The notes beneath the pieces were generated by a model, which saw only the letters and a list, made by a program, of their open reading frames with translations, made no database searches and was not told the DNA's origin. A stretch of 64,000 bases of DNA from Defluviitaleaceae bacterium (GTDB lineage Bacteria > Bacillota > Clostridia > Lachnospirales > WRAX01): contig WRBK01000002.1 in assembly GCA_009784575.1 (NCBI GenBank), forward strand, positions 92,484 through 156,483. The letters run 5' to 3'. How positions within the stretch are numbered: position 1 is the first letter of the stretch; each line of letters opens with the position of its first letter. This document shows positions 8,131-17,780 of this stretch, one piece after another. The position numbers were made by a program, and so were the translations under genes.

Positions 8131-8592
8131 ATGAAGCTTAAAAATATTGATATTTCAAATCAGGCTTTTATTTATGCTGCCATTCATTTGCTCTCAAACC
8201 GTATGCAAATAATAGGGGACAAAATTGACCTGACCATATCCAGCAAGCAATGGTTTGTTTTAGCTGCGGTATCAAAATTCAAAGATACACCACCCAATAT
8301 AGGTGACATAGCAGATGGATTAGGCACATCCCGCCAAAATATCAAAAAAATGGCAAATATCCTTGAGCAGCGCGGGTTTTTGCATATGGAAAAAGATAAA
8401 AGTGATTCAAGAAATATACGCCTCTATTTAACCCAAAGATGCAACGATTATTTCGAGAGTAGAGAGCAACAAGAAATGGAATACCTAGAAGGCATTTTTT
8501 CTGGTATTGATGATGAAATTCTCGCGACACTACGTGAAGGACTGGGTAAACTAGTAGATAATATAGACACAATGTTAGGAGGGTTAAAGTAA
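8131..8592 (+). CDS. MarR family transcriptional regulator
   Basis: 153-residue winged-helix repressor. The helix-turn-helix region reads PPNIGDIADGLGTSRQNIKK, followed by an acidic/basic wing (MEKDKSDSRNIRLYLT), the DxR wing signature typical of MarR proteins. A GTG at 8125 is also in frame but is one base after AGGAGG; the ATG at 8131 has ideal spacing of seven. The stop abuts the next gene, so it probably regulates that gene and itself through the palindrome at its promoter. The ligand is unknown. Confidence 0.9.
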   Translation: MKLKNIDISNQAFIYAAIHLLSNRMQIIGDKIDLTISSKQWFVLAAVSKFKDTPPNIGDIADGLGTSRQNIKKMANILEQRGFLHMEKDKSDSRNIRLYLTQRCNDYFESREQQEMEYLEGIFSGIDDEILATLREGLGKLVDNIDTMLGGLK

Positions 8593-9459
8593 ATGAGAAA
8601 GGGTAGGGTGAAAAGCAAGATGATTTGGATTGTAGGCGGTATCTTTATCTTTATAGTGATGATAGTGATATTTTTTCAAATCCCATATTCGCCGACAAAA
8701 AGCAATTTTCAAAGAGATGTTCAAATGAATAAAGAACAATCAGTAGATATGCCAACAAGATTTTTTACGGAGCAAGGCATAGAACATCTTCCGATAGCTA
8801 TGCAGAACCACTTTAAAGTGGCTGGTCTTATCGGGCAACCAATGCCAAATTACGCAAAGGTATTTATGCCATCTGTTCCCTTATATCAGTCTAAGGATGC
8901 CTCCCCGTTGATTCTTGACTACAACTTATATATTTTTTCACATCCCGCGCGGTTAGCATATATGACCACTTCTATGTTCGGATTTCCATTTGAAGCATAT
9001 GACAGTACGCAAGAGGGAATCGGATTTATGAAAGGTATTGTAGGTAAGATATTTACACTGTTTAATGAAGATGGACCAGAAATGGATAGGGGGCAGCTTA
9101 TGACATGGTTGGGCGAAGCACCCCTCTTGCCTTCTGTGCTTTTAAGCCAATATATAACATGGCAACAAATAGATGCAAATAGGGTAGAAGCTATATTGGC
9201 ATACAGAGGGATATCAGGTTCTGGCATCTTTACATTTTGTGATAATGGTCTAATACACTCGTTTCAAACCAACGACAGACCCAGAACAGCAACTGACGGC
9301 AGCATCGATTTCCCTAAATGGTCTGCTGTAATTGATAGTTGGAAAAGGAATGAGGATGGCGCATATATCCCAAGTTCTGTAAAAGCCATATGGCATTTGT
9401 CAGAGGGTGATTTAGTTTATTTTGAGACTAGCAGTTTTACAATTGAATTTGGGCATTGA
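8593..9459 (+). CDS. Membrane-anchored DUF6544-like protein
   Basis: 288 residues with one N-terminal transmembrane helix (about 11-28) and an extracytoplasmic or peripheral domain. The pattern HLPIAMQNHFKVAGLIGQP followed later by RGQLMTWLGEAPLLPSVLL and the GSGIFTFCDNGLI block resembles DUF6544 proteins. The family's function is unknown. It starts on the base after the marR stop codon, with GGAGGG eight bases upstream, so the two genes are translationally coupled and the protein is probably what the repressor controls. Confidence 0.7.
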   Translation: MRKGRVKSKMIWIVGGIFIFIVMIVIFFQIPYSPTKSNFQRDVQMNKEQSVDMPTRFFTEQGIEHLPIAMQNHFKVAGLIGQPMPNYAKVFMPSVPLYQSKDASPLILDYNLYIFSHPARLAYMTTSMFGFPFEAYDSTQEGIGFMKGIVGKIFTLFNEDGPEMDRGQLMTWLGEAPLLPSVLLSQYITWQQIDANRVEAILAYRGISGSGIFTFCDNGLIHSFQTNDRPRTATDGSIDFPKWSAVIDSWKRNEDGAYIPSSVKAIWHLSEGDLVYFETSSFTIEFGH

Positions 9460-9464
9460 TTACT

Positions 9465-10349
9465 CTATATCTGCTTATCAAAATCCTTAAAACCCTCACC
9501 AAGCACCTCGCGCACATCCGCCACAATAACAAAAGCCCGCTTGTCAATACCCGTCACAACCTCTTTTAGCTTCGCAATCTCGCGCTTGGACACAACGCAT
9601 AGAAGTACATTTTTTTCATGTCCCGTATACGCGCCACGCCCATCAAGGCTTGTTACGCCACGGTCCATCATTTGCGTAAGGGCAGCAGCTATTTTATGTG
9701 AATCTTCGGAGATGATGAATGCTGCTTTAGCAAAATTAAGACCCTCAAGAATATATTCAATAGCCTTTGTGGACACAAAAATCGCAATAATTGCATACAT
9801 GGTGCGCTCAAAATCAAAAACGAAAAAGCCAAGCAAAATGATAGACCAATCCACAGTCATCAAAATACGAGAGGTAGGAATATGCTTAAACACCTTATGC
9901 AAAAGTGCTGCAACAAGCACAGAACCACCTGTGGTAGCTAGCTGGCGATACACCAAGCCCACGCCGATACCGCAAATCACGCCACCAATAATCGAGGCAA
10001 GGAAAAAGTCGGTTTCAAATGTATATGTTACATATTCTTCCAGTAAAAATAATGAAAGCGTCAAGAAAAGATATGCAAAGGTGGTTTTTGCAATGAATTT
10101 CAAGCCAAAAACCTTTAGCGCGATAAGCACAAGCGGAATATTGAAAACAAGAGTGGTAAGCCATACAGGGATGGTAAAATCTAGGTTATTATAAGAATAG
10201 TCCAGAATGATGATGCCAAGCCCAGAAACACCGCCAACGACGAGGTTGTGAGGCATAAAGAAAAAATACAAACCAAAAGCCATTATGGCCGTACCTATAG
10301 CTATCCAAAGATATTCATACACAACTTGTCTGCCGCTTTTTGTAGTCAT
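9465..10349 (-). CDS. YitT family membrane protein (DUF161 + DUF2179)
   Basis: 294 residues: five to six transmembrane helices in the first 200 residues with the glycine-rich family signature (GGVSGLGIIIL near 36-46 and TGGSVLVAALLHK near 144) and a soluble C-terminal DUF2179 domain that ends near DVREVLGEGF. YitT proteins are common in Bacillota in several copies and have no settled function. Its ATG overlaps the stop of the tagA-like gene by four bases (ATGA), so it is read from the envelope operon. Confidence 0.88.
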   Translation of the reverse strand: MTTKSGRQVVYEYLWIAIGTAIMAFGLYFFFMPHNLVVGGVSGLGIIILDYSYNNLDFTIPVWLTTLVFNIPLVLIALKVFGLKFIAKTTFAYLFLTLSLFLLEEYVTYTFETDFFLASIIGGVICGIGVGLVYRQLATTGGSVLVAALLHKVFKHIPTSRILMTVDWSIILLGFFVFDFERTMYAIIAIFVSTKAIEYILEGLNFAKAAFIISEDSHKIAAALTQMMDRGVTSLDGRGAYTGHEKNVLLCVVSKREIAKLKEVVTGIDKRAFVIVADVREVLGEGFKDFDKQI

Positions 10350-11077
10350 AGTTCACCTCTAATTTTTTTGTAAATAACGAGTAAAACGAATTTCAAAAGC
10401 ACAGTTTGCCGCAATATGCGCGAAGGCTGTCGCAATAGGCGATAAAGCCATTCCATACCTATTTTCTGAAAAAACTTAGGTGCGCGGCGCAACCGCCCAG
10501 ATAGCACATCAAAGCTACCGCCCACGCCCATAAGGATTTTTGCGTTTATTTTGTCTCTATGTTTCATTATCCATTTTTCTTGCCTAGGGAAACCCAAGCC
10601 CACAAACACAATGTCTGCACCTGATGCGTTGATTTTATCGATTATGACAGCATCCTCATTATCTTTAAAATAACCATGATAGAATCCGCATATATTCAGA
10701 GCAGGGTGCTTTTCGACCACCTTTTCTGCTGCTGCCTCAGCAACATCTGGTGCTGCACCCAAAAAATAAACACCATGTCCACTTTTTGCTACACGTTCAA
10801 GCAAATCTGTCATAAGCTCTATACCAGGCACACGCTTTTTTATCTTGGGTTTTGTAAGCTGCGAAGCCCATACAATACCTATGCCATCAGGTATAACAAG
10901 TTCAGCAGAGCTAAGCGTTGCCGCAAATTCTGCATCTTTTTGCGCCAACATCACCATCTCTGGATTAGGCGTAAAAACAACATGTACAGAATTGCCATTC
11001 AAAAATGAAAACGCCTTTACTGCGGCTTTTTCAGGCGATAGATTATCAAATGAAACACCAAGAATAGTTGCCTTCAC
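10346..11077 (-). CDS. WecG/TagA/CpsF family glycosyltransferase
   Basis: Enzyme of the GT26 family that adds a sugar, typically N-acetylmannosamine, to undecaprenyl-linked GlcNAc at the cytoplasmic membrane face; in Bacillus TagA this makes the linkage unit of wall teichoic acid. The translation shows PDGIGIVWASQL, FLGAAPDVAEAAAE, VGLGFPRQEKWI and GVGGSFDVLSG, all family blocks. The first possible start (GTG 11086) abuts AGGGGG; GTG at 11077 has a spacing of eight and is preferred. The gene sits between the GT4-CsaB fusion and yitT, supporting a role in a lipid-linked surface glycan. The sugar specificity is inferred. Confidence 0.9.
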   Translation of the reverse strand: MKATILGVSFDNLSPEKAAVKAFSFLNGNSVHVVFTPNPEMVMLAQKDAEFAATLSSAELVIPDGIGIVWASQLTKPKIKKRVPGIELMTDLLERVAKSGHGVYFLGAAPDVAEAAAEKVVEKHPALNICGFYHGYFKDNEDAVIIDKINASGADIVFVGLGFPRQEKWIMKHRDKINAKILMGVGGSFDVLSGRLRRAPKFFQKIGMEWLYRLLRQPSRILRQTVLLKFVLLVIYKKIRGEL

Positions 11078-11089
11078 TATATCCACCCC

Positions 11090-13327
11090 CTAAAATTCAT
11101 CACGATTAATGATATCATAGGCAATCTGCGCGTTGCTTTGTGCTTTTTCAATCATTGGTCGCGTTATCTTGCATAACTCACGAGATATTTCGTCGCGCTT
11201 CTCCAAAATTTCCTCGGAAAAGTTAATGAGCTTGCCAGCAGATATATCTTCCAAATCCACATAATACTTTTGGTTGAGTTCATTGAGCATGGATGATACC
11301 TTGGGGTCATATACCAATCCGATAACGGGTGTAGCTGTATTTGCGCCATATATGATAGAATGTAAGCGCATACCCACAAGAAATTCCGCCCCTGCAACAA
11401 CAGAAAGTATCTCTTCTATTGTAAAATCTTCTTGGAGATAATAGCTCTGTCTTTTAGCCACCTCCATCACCTGCGTAGAAATCTCGGCATCATTTGAAGG
11501 CTGCATAGGGATAAATAGTGGGTACAAGCCATGCTTTTCGCTCATATAATCACAAAAAACAGCCATTTCAGAAACAAAATCCTCTTTCAGTGTTTTCCAA
11601 CCCCGTATAGATACACAAAAATATTTTTTACCAATTAAGTTAATTTTATCCAAGAGGGCAGAGCTAGCATCTGGATTTGTGTTGGTGAAGCCAAAGGCGG
11701 CATCAGCTGTAACTATGACACTCTCATTCTTTAGTCCTAGCTCTTGTAACACAATCTTGGATTGTTGGTCGCGCAATGTAATTTTCTCGACCTTTTCAAG
11801 AGCGGCGGCGGCTCTGCGTTGATTTTTCTCAAGCTTTAGCGGGCCAATGCCATTTGCATAAAGCATAACCTTAGCACGCGCTAAAGCGGCAAGATTCATC
11901 ACAAATACATAATATATCAAGCTTTTTGTAGATGTTAAATCTTGGATAAGACTACCGCCACCCATTATAAGCAAATTTGCCTTGCGCAAAGATGCTATGA
12001 TGCGCGGGAAATTAAATCTCTGAATCGACTCCACATTATATATACTTTTGGTTTCCTTGGGTCGTTTAGAAATCACAGTTATCTTAATTTCTGGATGAAT
12101 CGCACGCAAATCGTCAGTTATTGCTTTTAGCAAAATATCGTCGCCGTGATTATTAGAACCATAATAGCCTGAAATTACAGCATCTATAGCTCTATTTGGC
12201 TTACGAACGCAATCATATAGCATCAAAGCATCATCTGCCATTTTGTCCAGTGAATAATTTTCTTCTATAATTGTTCTAGCCATTGAGCCTAGCTCTGCGA
12301 GCTTCTTAGGTGAGGAATCCAATAGGTTAAACAAATCTTTGCTAAGATTTTGGACAGCGACCTCTTCATGACCACGGCAAGTAAAATTTGTAGCAATTGC
12401 AGTGTCCAAAACATTCTTGTTAAGCACGCCCAAATACCCCTGGCCACCTGCCAAAATAGCAGGTTTTGCACATGCCATAGCCTCCAAAACCGAGCGACTA
12501 ACGCCAACAAAGATATCTGCTGCCGCAAGAAATTTAGGAATGTCTGTGCGCGTACCAGTTACGATTATATGTTTAATACCCATCGAATCATTAATTCCTT
12601 GAGCCTTTTCGACGATAGCATCATAGTCATTTCCACTACCCACAATGACAATTCGGGTATTCGGATTCTTTTCATACAATTGTGGCGCAAGCTCTATCAA
12701 GCGATGTGCCGCATGTGACATATCCCTGTCCATACGACTAATATTCACAATTCGCTTACAATCCGTGGGTATGTCAAGCTCGCTTAAAATATCAGAAAAA
12801 TCTACATCTGGCGTAAACTTGTCCGTATCTATGCCATTTATCGTAAGAAAAACATTATCTTCTGACATCCTATAGTTTTTTACAAGATTTTCTTTGATAT
12901 CTTGTGCAACAGAAAGGCTCGCCTCGCCAAAATTTGTCAAAAGCTTGTATGCCATTGCATTACTAAAATGCGCATGAGCTGTAGTAACAAAGCGAAAATG
13001 TAGATGCTTCTGCAAAAGTCCGCACAAAAAGGCTGGTATACGCGCATGAGCATGAACCAACCTTATATCATTTTCTTTAATAATCCGCTTGAGAGAAAAA
13101 TATGATGTAATAAGATTTTTTGGATTTTTATTATGTAGCGGCAACTTAAAATGCTTTATGCCATGCCGAACAAGCTCTTCGACATACACCCCGCCATTAG
13201 AAACAACATAAACATCAAGCCCGCGCCGCCTTAATGACTTGCAAAGCTCCAAAACATGGGTTTCCGCGCCGCCTATTTCCATGCCCATAAGAGCCATCAA
13301 TACCTTTGTGTTTTCATATGAACTCAT
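11090..13327 (-). CDS. GT4 glycosyltransferase fused to CsaB pyruvyltransferase
   Basis: A 745-residue two-domain protein. Residues 1 to about 370 form a GT-B glycosyltransferase of family 4 (GMEIGGAETHVLELCKSL at 15-32, VSRSVLEAMACAKPAI near 295). From about residue 380 the chain is a CsaB-type polysaccharide pyruvyltransferase (SGYYGSNNHGDDILL, GGGSLIQDLTS, MRLHSIIYG). CsaB adds pyruvyl ketals to cell-wall polysaccharide, the ligand of SLH domains of S-layer proteins. The ATG at 13327 with AGAGGGG eight bases upstream is chosen; the longer frame to 13387 would overlap murJ by 59 bases. CsaB is usually a separate protein of some 360 residues, so the fusion is notable. Confidence 0.88.
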   Translation of the reverse strand: MSSYENTKVLMALMGMEIGGAETHVLELCKSLRRRGLDVYVVSNGGVYVEELVRHGIKHFKLPLHNKNPKNLITSYFSLKRIIKENDIRLVHAHARIPAFLCGLLQKHLHFRFVTTAHAHFSNAMAYKLLTNFGEASLSVAQDIKENLVKNYRMSEDNVFLTINGIDTDKFTPDVDFSDILSELDIPTDCKRIVNISRMDRDMSHAAHRLIELAPQLYEKNPNTRIVIVGSGNDYDAIVEKAQGINDSMGIKHIIVTGTRTDIPKFLAAADIFVGVSRSVLEAMACAKPAILAGGQGYLGVLNKNVLDTAIATNFTCRGHEEVAVQNLSKDLFNLLDSSPKKLAELGSMARTIIEENYSLDKMADDALMLYDCVRKPNRAIDAVISGYYGSNNHGDDILLKAITDDLRAIHPEIKITVISKRPKETKSIYNVESIQRFNFPRIIASLRKANLLIMGGGSLIQDLTSTKSLIYYVFVMNLAALARAKVMLYANGIGPLKLEKNQRRAAAALEKVEKITLRDQQSKIVLQELGLKNESVIVTADAAFGFTNTNPDASSALLDKINLIGKKYFCVSIRGWKTLKEDFVSEMAVFCDYMSEKHGLYPLFIPMQPSNDAEISTQVMEVAKRQSYYLQEDFTIEEILSVVAGAEFLVGMRLHSIIYGANTATPVIGLVYDPKVSSMLNELNQKYYVDLEDISAGKLINFSEEILEKRDEISRELCKITRPMIEKAQSNAQIAYDIINRDEF

Positions 13328-13328
13328 A

Positions 13329-14882
13329 TTACGAACCCCTCTTAAAACGCGCCAAAACAATATCCTTGGCGATTTTCGCCTCATCAATTTGCAAAATCAA
13401 TGCTATAGCAAAGTATATAAAAATGCCTAGCAAACTGATTATACCAATTATGACAATATAAGGCAAGTCCGAAATTATATTCGTAGCAACAAATAGTACA
13501 AGAGCCATAGATGCGGAGGCAAACATCATCTTTAGTAGATTGGAGATAATTCTTTTAGTAAGTACAGGATGCTTGCGCGAAATTATTATAAGCATGACCA
13601 AACCAGCCGTTGTAACAGATATGGTTTGTGCGAGCGCAACGCCACCTATTCCAAGAACATCCACCAAAAGCAATGATGCAACCAAATTTATCGTGATAGC
13701 CACAACGCTTGTTATCATTGGAATTTTGCCATTCATTGTGGCAAAAAAGGCACGGCTAAGCAGGGTGGTTAGTCCAAAGCCCAACATACCAATCGCTAAG
13801 AAACCCAGCGCATATGCCACCTGTGCCGCGGATTCCTCTGTAAAATTTCCACCAAAAAAAGCGAAATGCGATATGGGTTCGCGCAGTATAAACAAGCCGA
13901 TTGCCATAGGTATCAAGAAAAATGCTATGGCAGAAACTGCACCAGAAAGCACCGAAGAGAACTCGGAATCTTTGCCTAGGGTCGCCTTTGCTGCTTCCTT
14001 GGATAACTTTGGAAATAATATATTTGTAACGGATAACACAAAAAAACCTGTAAGCACCAAATATATCGTGTTTGCGGCGCGTAGCTCAACTATCGCTTCT
14101 GCATTATATCTATTTGGTATCACCCACAAATGTATCAAATTATTGATAGGAAATAGCCACGCGCTCACCAAAAACATAGGAGACAAGCGTAAAATTTGCC
14201 TTAAAGCATCATCACGCAAATTCAAACGCGGACGAAAACGATAACCCTTGCGATGCAGAGGAGGCAAAAGTATAGCGAATTGCAAAATATTTCCAATAAT
14301 GAAAGCGACGGCAAGCCCAAAGACACCTAGCTGCTCATAAAACAGCCCAAGATAAGCCAAAATTAATATATTTGGTATAAGCGACATGATAGACGGCGTG
14401 TAAAACCCGCCTAATGACTGCAACACGCCTGTAAACGCAAATGCCGTAGTGGTCGTAAACACAATGAAGATAAGGATGCGCAAAAGCCGCGCCGCCATAG
14501 CCGCCGTTTCCGCACCACCACTCGACAAAAAGACCACAGCGATAGTGTCCGCTGCAAAAAAGCCAACAAGACTGATAGCAAGTGACAAAATTATCACAAA
14601 AGTAATGAAATTGCTAGCCACATCAAAAGCTTCTTGCTGTGTTTTTTTCTCCAAATAGCTATTAAAGACAGGGATAAAACTAGCAGAAATAGCCGCCGCA
14701 AAAGCTACATCTAAAAAATTTTGCGGGATGGTCAAAGCGGCAGAAAAAGCAATTGCCTCTGGTGTTGTACCCATTAGCCGAATAGTAACAATATCGCGCA
14801 AAAAGCCGCTGAGCTTTGCTATCAGCACCAAAATCATCATAATAGAGACGGTTTTGATGCCGCTTTTCATGCTGTCTTCCAT
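13329..14882 (-). CDS. murJ: MurJ/MviN-type lipid flippase
   Basis: 517-residue polytopic membrane protein of the MOP superfamily with about fourteen helices. The opening (KLSGFLRDIVTIRLMG, residues 23-38) and later LLSRAFFATMNGKIPM block are typical of MurJ/MviN. MurJ moves lipid II to the outer face of the membrane. Because it is embedded between a phosphodiester glycosidase gene and the GT4-CsaB gene, it may instead be a dedicated flippase for the polymer made by this locus. The ATG overlaps the upstream stop by one base (TAATG) with AAGGAT upstream, so translation is coupled. Confidence 0.88.
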   Translation of the reverse strand: MEDSMKSGIKTVSIMMILVLIAKLSGFLRDIVTIRLMGTTPEAIAFSAALTIPQNFLDVAFAAAISASFIPVFNSYLEKKTQQEAFDVASNFITFVIILSLAISLVGFFAADTIAVVFLSSGGAETAAMAARLLRILIFIVFTTTTAFAFTGVLQSLGGFYTPSIMSLIPNILILAYLGLFYEQLGVFGLAVAFIIGNILQFAILLPPLHRKGYRFRPRLNLRDDALRQILRLSPMFLVSAWLFPINNLIHLWVIPNRYNAEAIVELRAANTIYLVLTGFFVLSVTNILFPKLSKEAAKATLGKDSEFSSVLSGAVSAIAFFLIPMAIGLFILREPISHFAFFGGNFTEESAAQVAYALGFLAIGMLGFGLTTLLSRAFFATMNGKIPMITSVVAITINLVASLLLVDVLGIGGVALAQTISVTTAGLVMLIIISRKHPVLTKRIISNLLKMMFASASMALVLFVATNIISDLPYIVIIGIISLLGIFIYFAIALILQIDEAKIAKDIVLARFKRGS

Positions 14883-17749
14883 TAATTAAATATCCTTTCA
14901 AGACCATATTGCAAGCCATCCGAACCAAAACGGAAACGCAATACACTAAACTCTGGATTTACATCCTGTCCTATAAAAAGCGATGCCAAATTGATATAGC
15001 GCACACCATCAAGCAACTGCACGGATGTTGTAGTGCCGCCACCTGATACTACAAACACATTTCGCCCAGCAAGTGCCTGACTAACCAACATATCATGGAA
15101 AATAGCTCTCTCATGCGCATTACCAAAAGTTAGCGGTGAGACATTAGTATGTATTACAATATTATCCATTGTTGTACTGGCTAAAGCATCATTCAAACGA
15201 CCCCATTGGAAAGAATTAACAGCAGATGAGCCAGATGGTGAAAAAATCTGCATAAGGTTAATATCGTTGATAATCAGTGAAGAAAAGCCATTTTCAAGCG
15301 ATACAGTAGGTATATTTGTATTAGCAGAAATGTCGCCAAGCCCGCCATAGAAAGCCGCAACAGAATCGCGCTCCAGCGCAGACGTAGCAAGATTACGGAA
15401 AAAATCAAAATCATTAGGAGGTGTAGCTCCCGTGAAGGTCATTGGCCCCATAAATGTCATGTCATATTCAAAAGCCGTGCGCTCGCCCATAAATTGCGGC
15501 TGTAGCGGGTCTCTAGCGACTGTGCCAGTAGGCGTTATAGCTGGCTCATGTTCCAATCTTTCATGCACACGCAAATTATCCAAAAACAGCTCAAATTCCG
15601 CTGCCTCGGTCTCATGTGTAGATTCCACACGAAAATCAGTTAATATAACAGGATGCACGGCATCAGCAGGCACACGCGCTGTCAAGTCACGCCAACCTGT
15701 GAAGTTTATGGCATCTGTAAACTCGATAGTATAATTATTACCAGCGTTATCCAAAACATTACCTGTCAATCTATGTCCGCCATTATTTCCATATACAGCT
15801 AATCGGTATGTAATAGCATTAACTGCATCGCCGCCCGCATAGGCTATATTGGCAAATTGATTACGCATACCTTCCTCAAAGGCATATTCGATACGCAATG
15901 AATGCGTGCCTACAGACCTCTGTTCTTCGGAGAAATAAGCACGCCCAGTAACGCCAGGGTTGGCAGTAAATGTAACTTGCCCACCATCCATCACATCTAT
16001 CTGCCTAGAGGGGCGATAGATGTTTATGGGGATAAACACAGATGCGGACATGGTAGCCGTGGATGTGGCTGGCAAAGATGCTCTAGCCCAGCCAAAACCC
16101 TCACCAGTAGCCGTAAACTGACCATTCACAAAGCTGCCAAGGCTCTCTGGGAACACCTCAAAAGTAAGATGAGCAGGGTTAAGCGGCACATGATGTCCTA
16201 AATTATCAACACCATGGAATGTAACACCCACAGTTCCGCTAATCTCTTGCTCACTTGGCACTATCTCTGCAATACGAATTGCATTAAAACCCTGCCAAAC
16301 GTGGTTTTGTCCATCGCTAGCCTGTATTATAACATTGCCCTCATCAAGCGGCATAAGTCCGCCCTCAACAAGTACGGCATTGATGATAGATGTATCCAAT
16401 GCCCCAAAGGAAACAGCTTGGCGATTCAAATAATCATCATACCCAAAGACCTGTATGGGTGTAACCATGCCAACAGCAATATTTTGCGGTGCATTAATAT
16501 TTAATGATGTAATGGGTCCAAAAGGTGGAGGAGTAGGAACAGGCGCACCCGCAGGGGCATGAGTTGTTATAGGCACTTGGCTGATATTGAGTGAGGTAAC
16601 AGGTCCCATAGCAGACCTATTAACAAGTCCTATGGTATTGATAACGGCACGCTGAGTGCCTTCTGATGGGGTGTTCACCACGGATAGCGAGCCGCCAGGC
16701 AGCGTGGCCGCCATGGTTGTAGAGCCGCCGCCATCAAGGTTTATAGCGTTGAATGCACCAAATTGTTGCATATATGTAGCTGCCTCTGCCAGCGTAGCAC
16801 CAATAGAGTGGTTGCGCCCGTCAATAGTCATTAAAATTAGGCGGTTGCCCTCAGCATTTAAGCCAAGCAAAGTGCGTGGGTCTCTGCTGCTGCTAGGTGC
16901 TGTTATCACGCCATTATGTAATATGCGGTGGCTACCAGAAATAGCTGTGGTTATGCCTTCCAAATCCACATTCGCCCCAACCACCATCTCGGCTTGCTGT
17001 CCCCAATGAAACAGATGCTCATTTTCGTAATATGTAGCAGGATTCATTATTACAACAAACCCATTTTCTGGAATATATACTGTATAATGCGTTCTGCCAA
17101 CAACAATACCGTCTTCCACCACAATTTTATATGTGCGCCCCAAACGTGCATCTATGCTTTCTGTAGAGGTCGTATAGCCATGTGTAAGAAAAGATGGCCA
17201 GTTAAGATTCGTGACCATATTCATCAAGCCTACATAGAAAATATTTTCGCCATCAAGCCTAAGCCCAACATATGGGCGCACAAAATCTATAAAGCCATAG
17301 TCACCAAGCAAAAAAGATGCAGAATCATCACTATATTGATTTGCGCCGCGTTGCGCCGACATTTCGCCGTCTATCATTTCAAAGCCAAGCGGCACAGAAT
17401 GTCTGCCCGCAAGCCCGAAGAAGTCGCCATTAACGCCAGCAATAGCCTGATTATCGCGCAAAATTGTGGTGGTTGGCTGTTTTAGCCCTAACTCCACATT
17501 GGAGTTAAGCGCGGAAACTGCCAGATAAGGGTCATCAAGCGGAATTTCTAGCACAGAAATATCCACAAGCCCAGCAGATGTAAGGCGCGTGACCCTGTGT
17601 AAAAAGGTGTTGCGCGTGATATGGTGTGTTTGTCGTGTCTCGCTAAATACCTGCGGTGCAGCTTGTAGTTCAGTTGTATGTAAAGGTGATAAGGCAAAGC
17701 CAGCCGCCAAAATAGCGGCGATAGCACCCTTTATGAATTTTCTCTTCAT
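14882..17749 (-). CDS. Secreted NAGPA-type phosphodiester glycosidase, multidomain
   Basis: 955 residues. Signal peptide 1-31; NAGPA/DUF2233 domain about 45-380 with GVNGDFFGLAGRHS, LMTIDGRN and the catalytic-loop block NLDGGGSTTMA near 336-346; then proline-rich linker, a Big-like domain, a carbohydrate-binding-like jelly roll (about 590-740), and a C-terminal domain resembling the end of calcineurin-like phosphoesterases (FVVSGGGTTTS near 900). NAGPA enzymes remove GlcNAc linked through a phosphodiester; bacterial members act on teichoic-acid or exopolysaccharide linkages. The gene is directly upstream of murJ in the envelope locus, which supports a wall-polymer substrate. Assignment of the middle domains is tentative. 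Confidence 0.85.
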   Translation of the reverse strand: MKRKFIKGAIAAILAAGFALSPLHTTELQAAPQVFSETRQTHHITRNTFLHRVTRLTSAGLVDISVLEIPLDDPYLAVSALNSNVELGLKQPTTTILRDNQAIAGVNGDFFGLAGRHSVPLGFEMIDGEMSAQRGANQYSDDSASFLLGDYGFIDFVRPYVGLRLDGENIFYVGLMNMVTNLNWPSFLTHGYTTSTESIDARLGRTYKIVVEDGIVVGRTHYTVYIPENGFVVIMNPATYYENEHLFHWGQQAEMVVGANVDLEGITTAISGSHRILHNGVITAPSSSRDPRTLLGLNAEGNRLILMTIDGRNHSIGATLAEAATYMQQFGAFNAINLDGGGSTTMAATLPGGSLSVVNTPSEGTQRAVINTIGLVNRSAMGPVTSLNISQVPITTHAPAGAPVPTPPPFGPITSLNINAPQNIAVGMVTPIQVFGYDDYLNRQAVSFGALDTSIINAVLVEGGLMPLDEGNVIIQASDGQNHVWQGFNAIRIAEIVPSEQEISGTVGVTFHGVDNLGHHVPLNPAHLTFEVFPESLGSFVNGQFTATGEGFGWARASLPATSTATMSASVFIPINIYRPSRQIDVMDGGQVTFTANPGVTGRAYFSEEQRSVGTHSLRIEYAFEEGMRNQFANIAYAGGDAVNAITYRLAVYGNNGGHRLTGNVLDNAGNNYTIEFTDAINFTGWRDLTARVPADAVHPVILTDFRVESTHETEAAEFELFLDNLRVHERLEHEPAITPTGTVARDPLQPQFMGERTAFEYDMTFMGPMTFTGATPPNDFDFFRNLATSALERDSVAAFYGGLGDISANTNIPTVSLENGFSSLIINDINLMQIFSPSGSSAVNSFQWGRLNDALASTTMDNIVIHTNVSPLTFGNAHERAIFHDMLVSQALAGRNVFVVSGGGTTTSVQLLDGVRYINLASLFIGQDVNPEFSVLRFRFGSDGLQYGLERIFN

Positions 17750-17780
17750 CTATGTATCCCCAATCTTTTGATTTTGATTT

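Noticed and set aside
13328-13387. N-terminal extension of the GT4-CsaB protein to 13387
   Set aside because: It would overlap murJ by 59 bases, while AGAGGGG is correctly spaced for ATG 13327.
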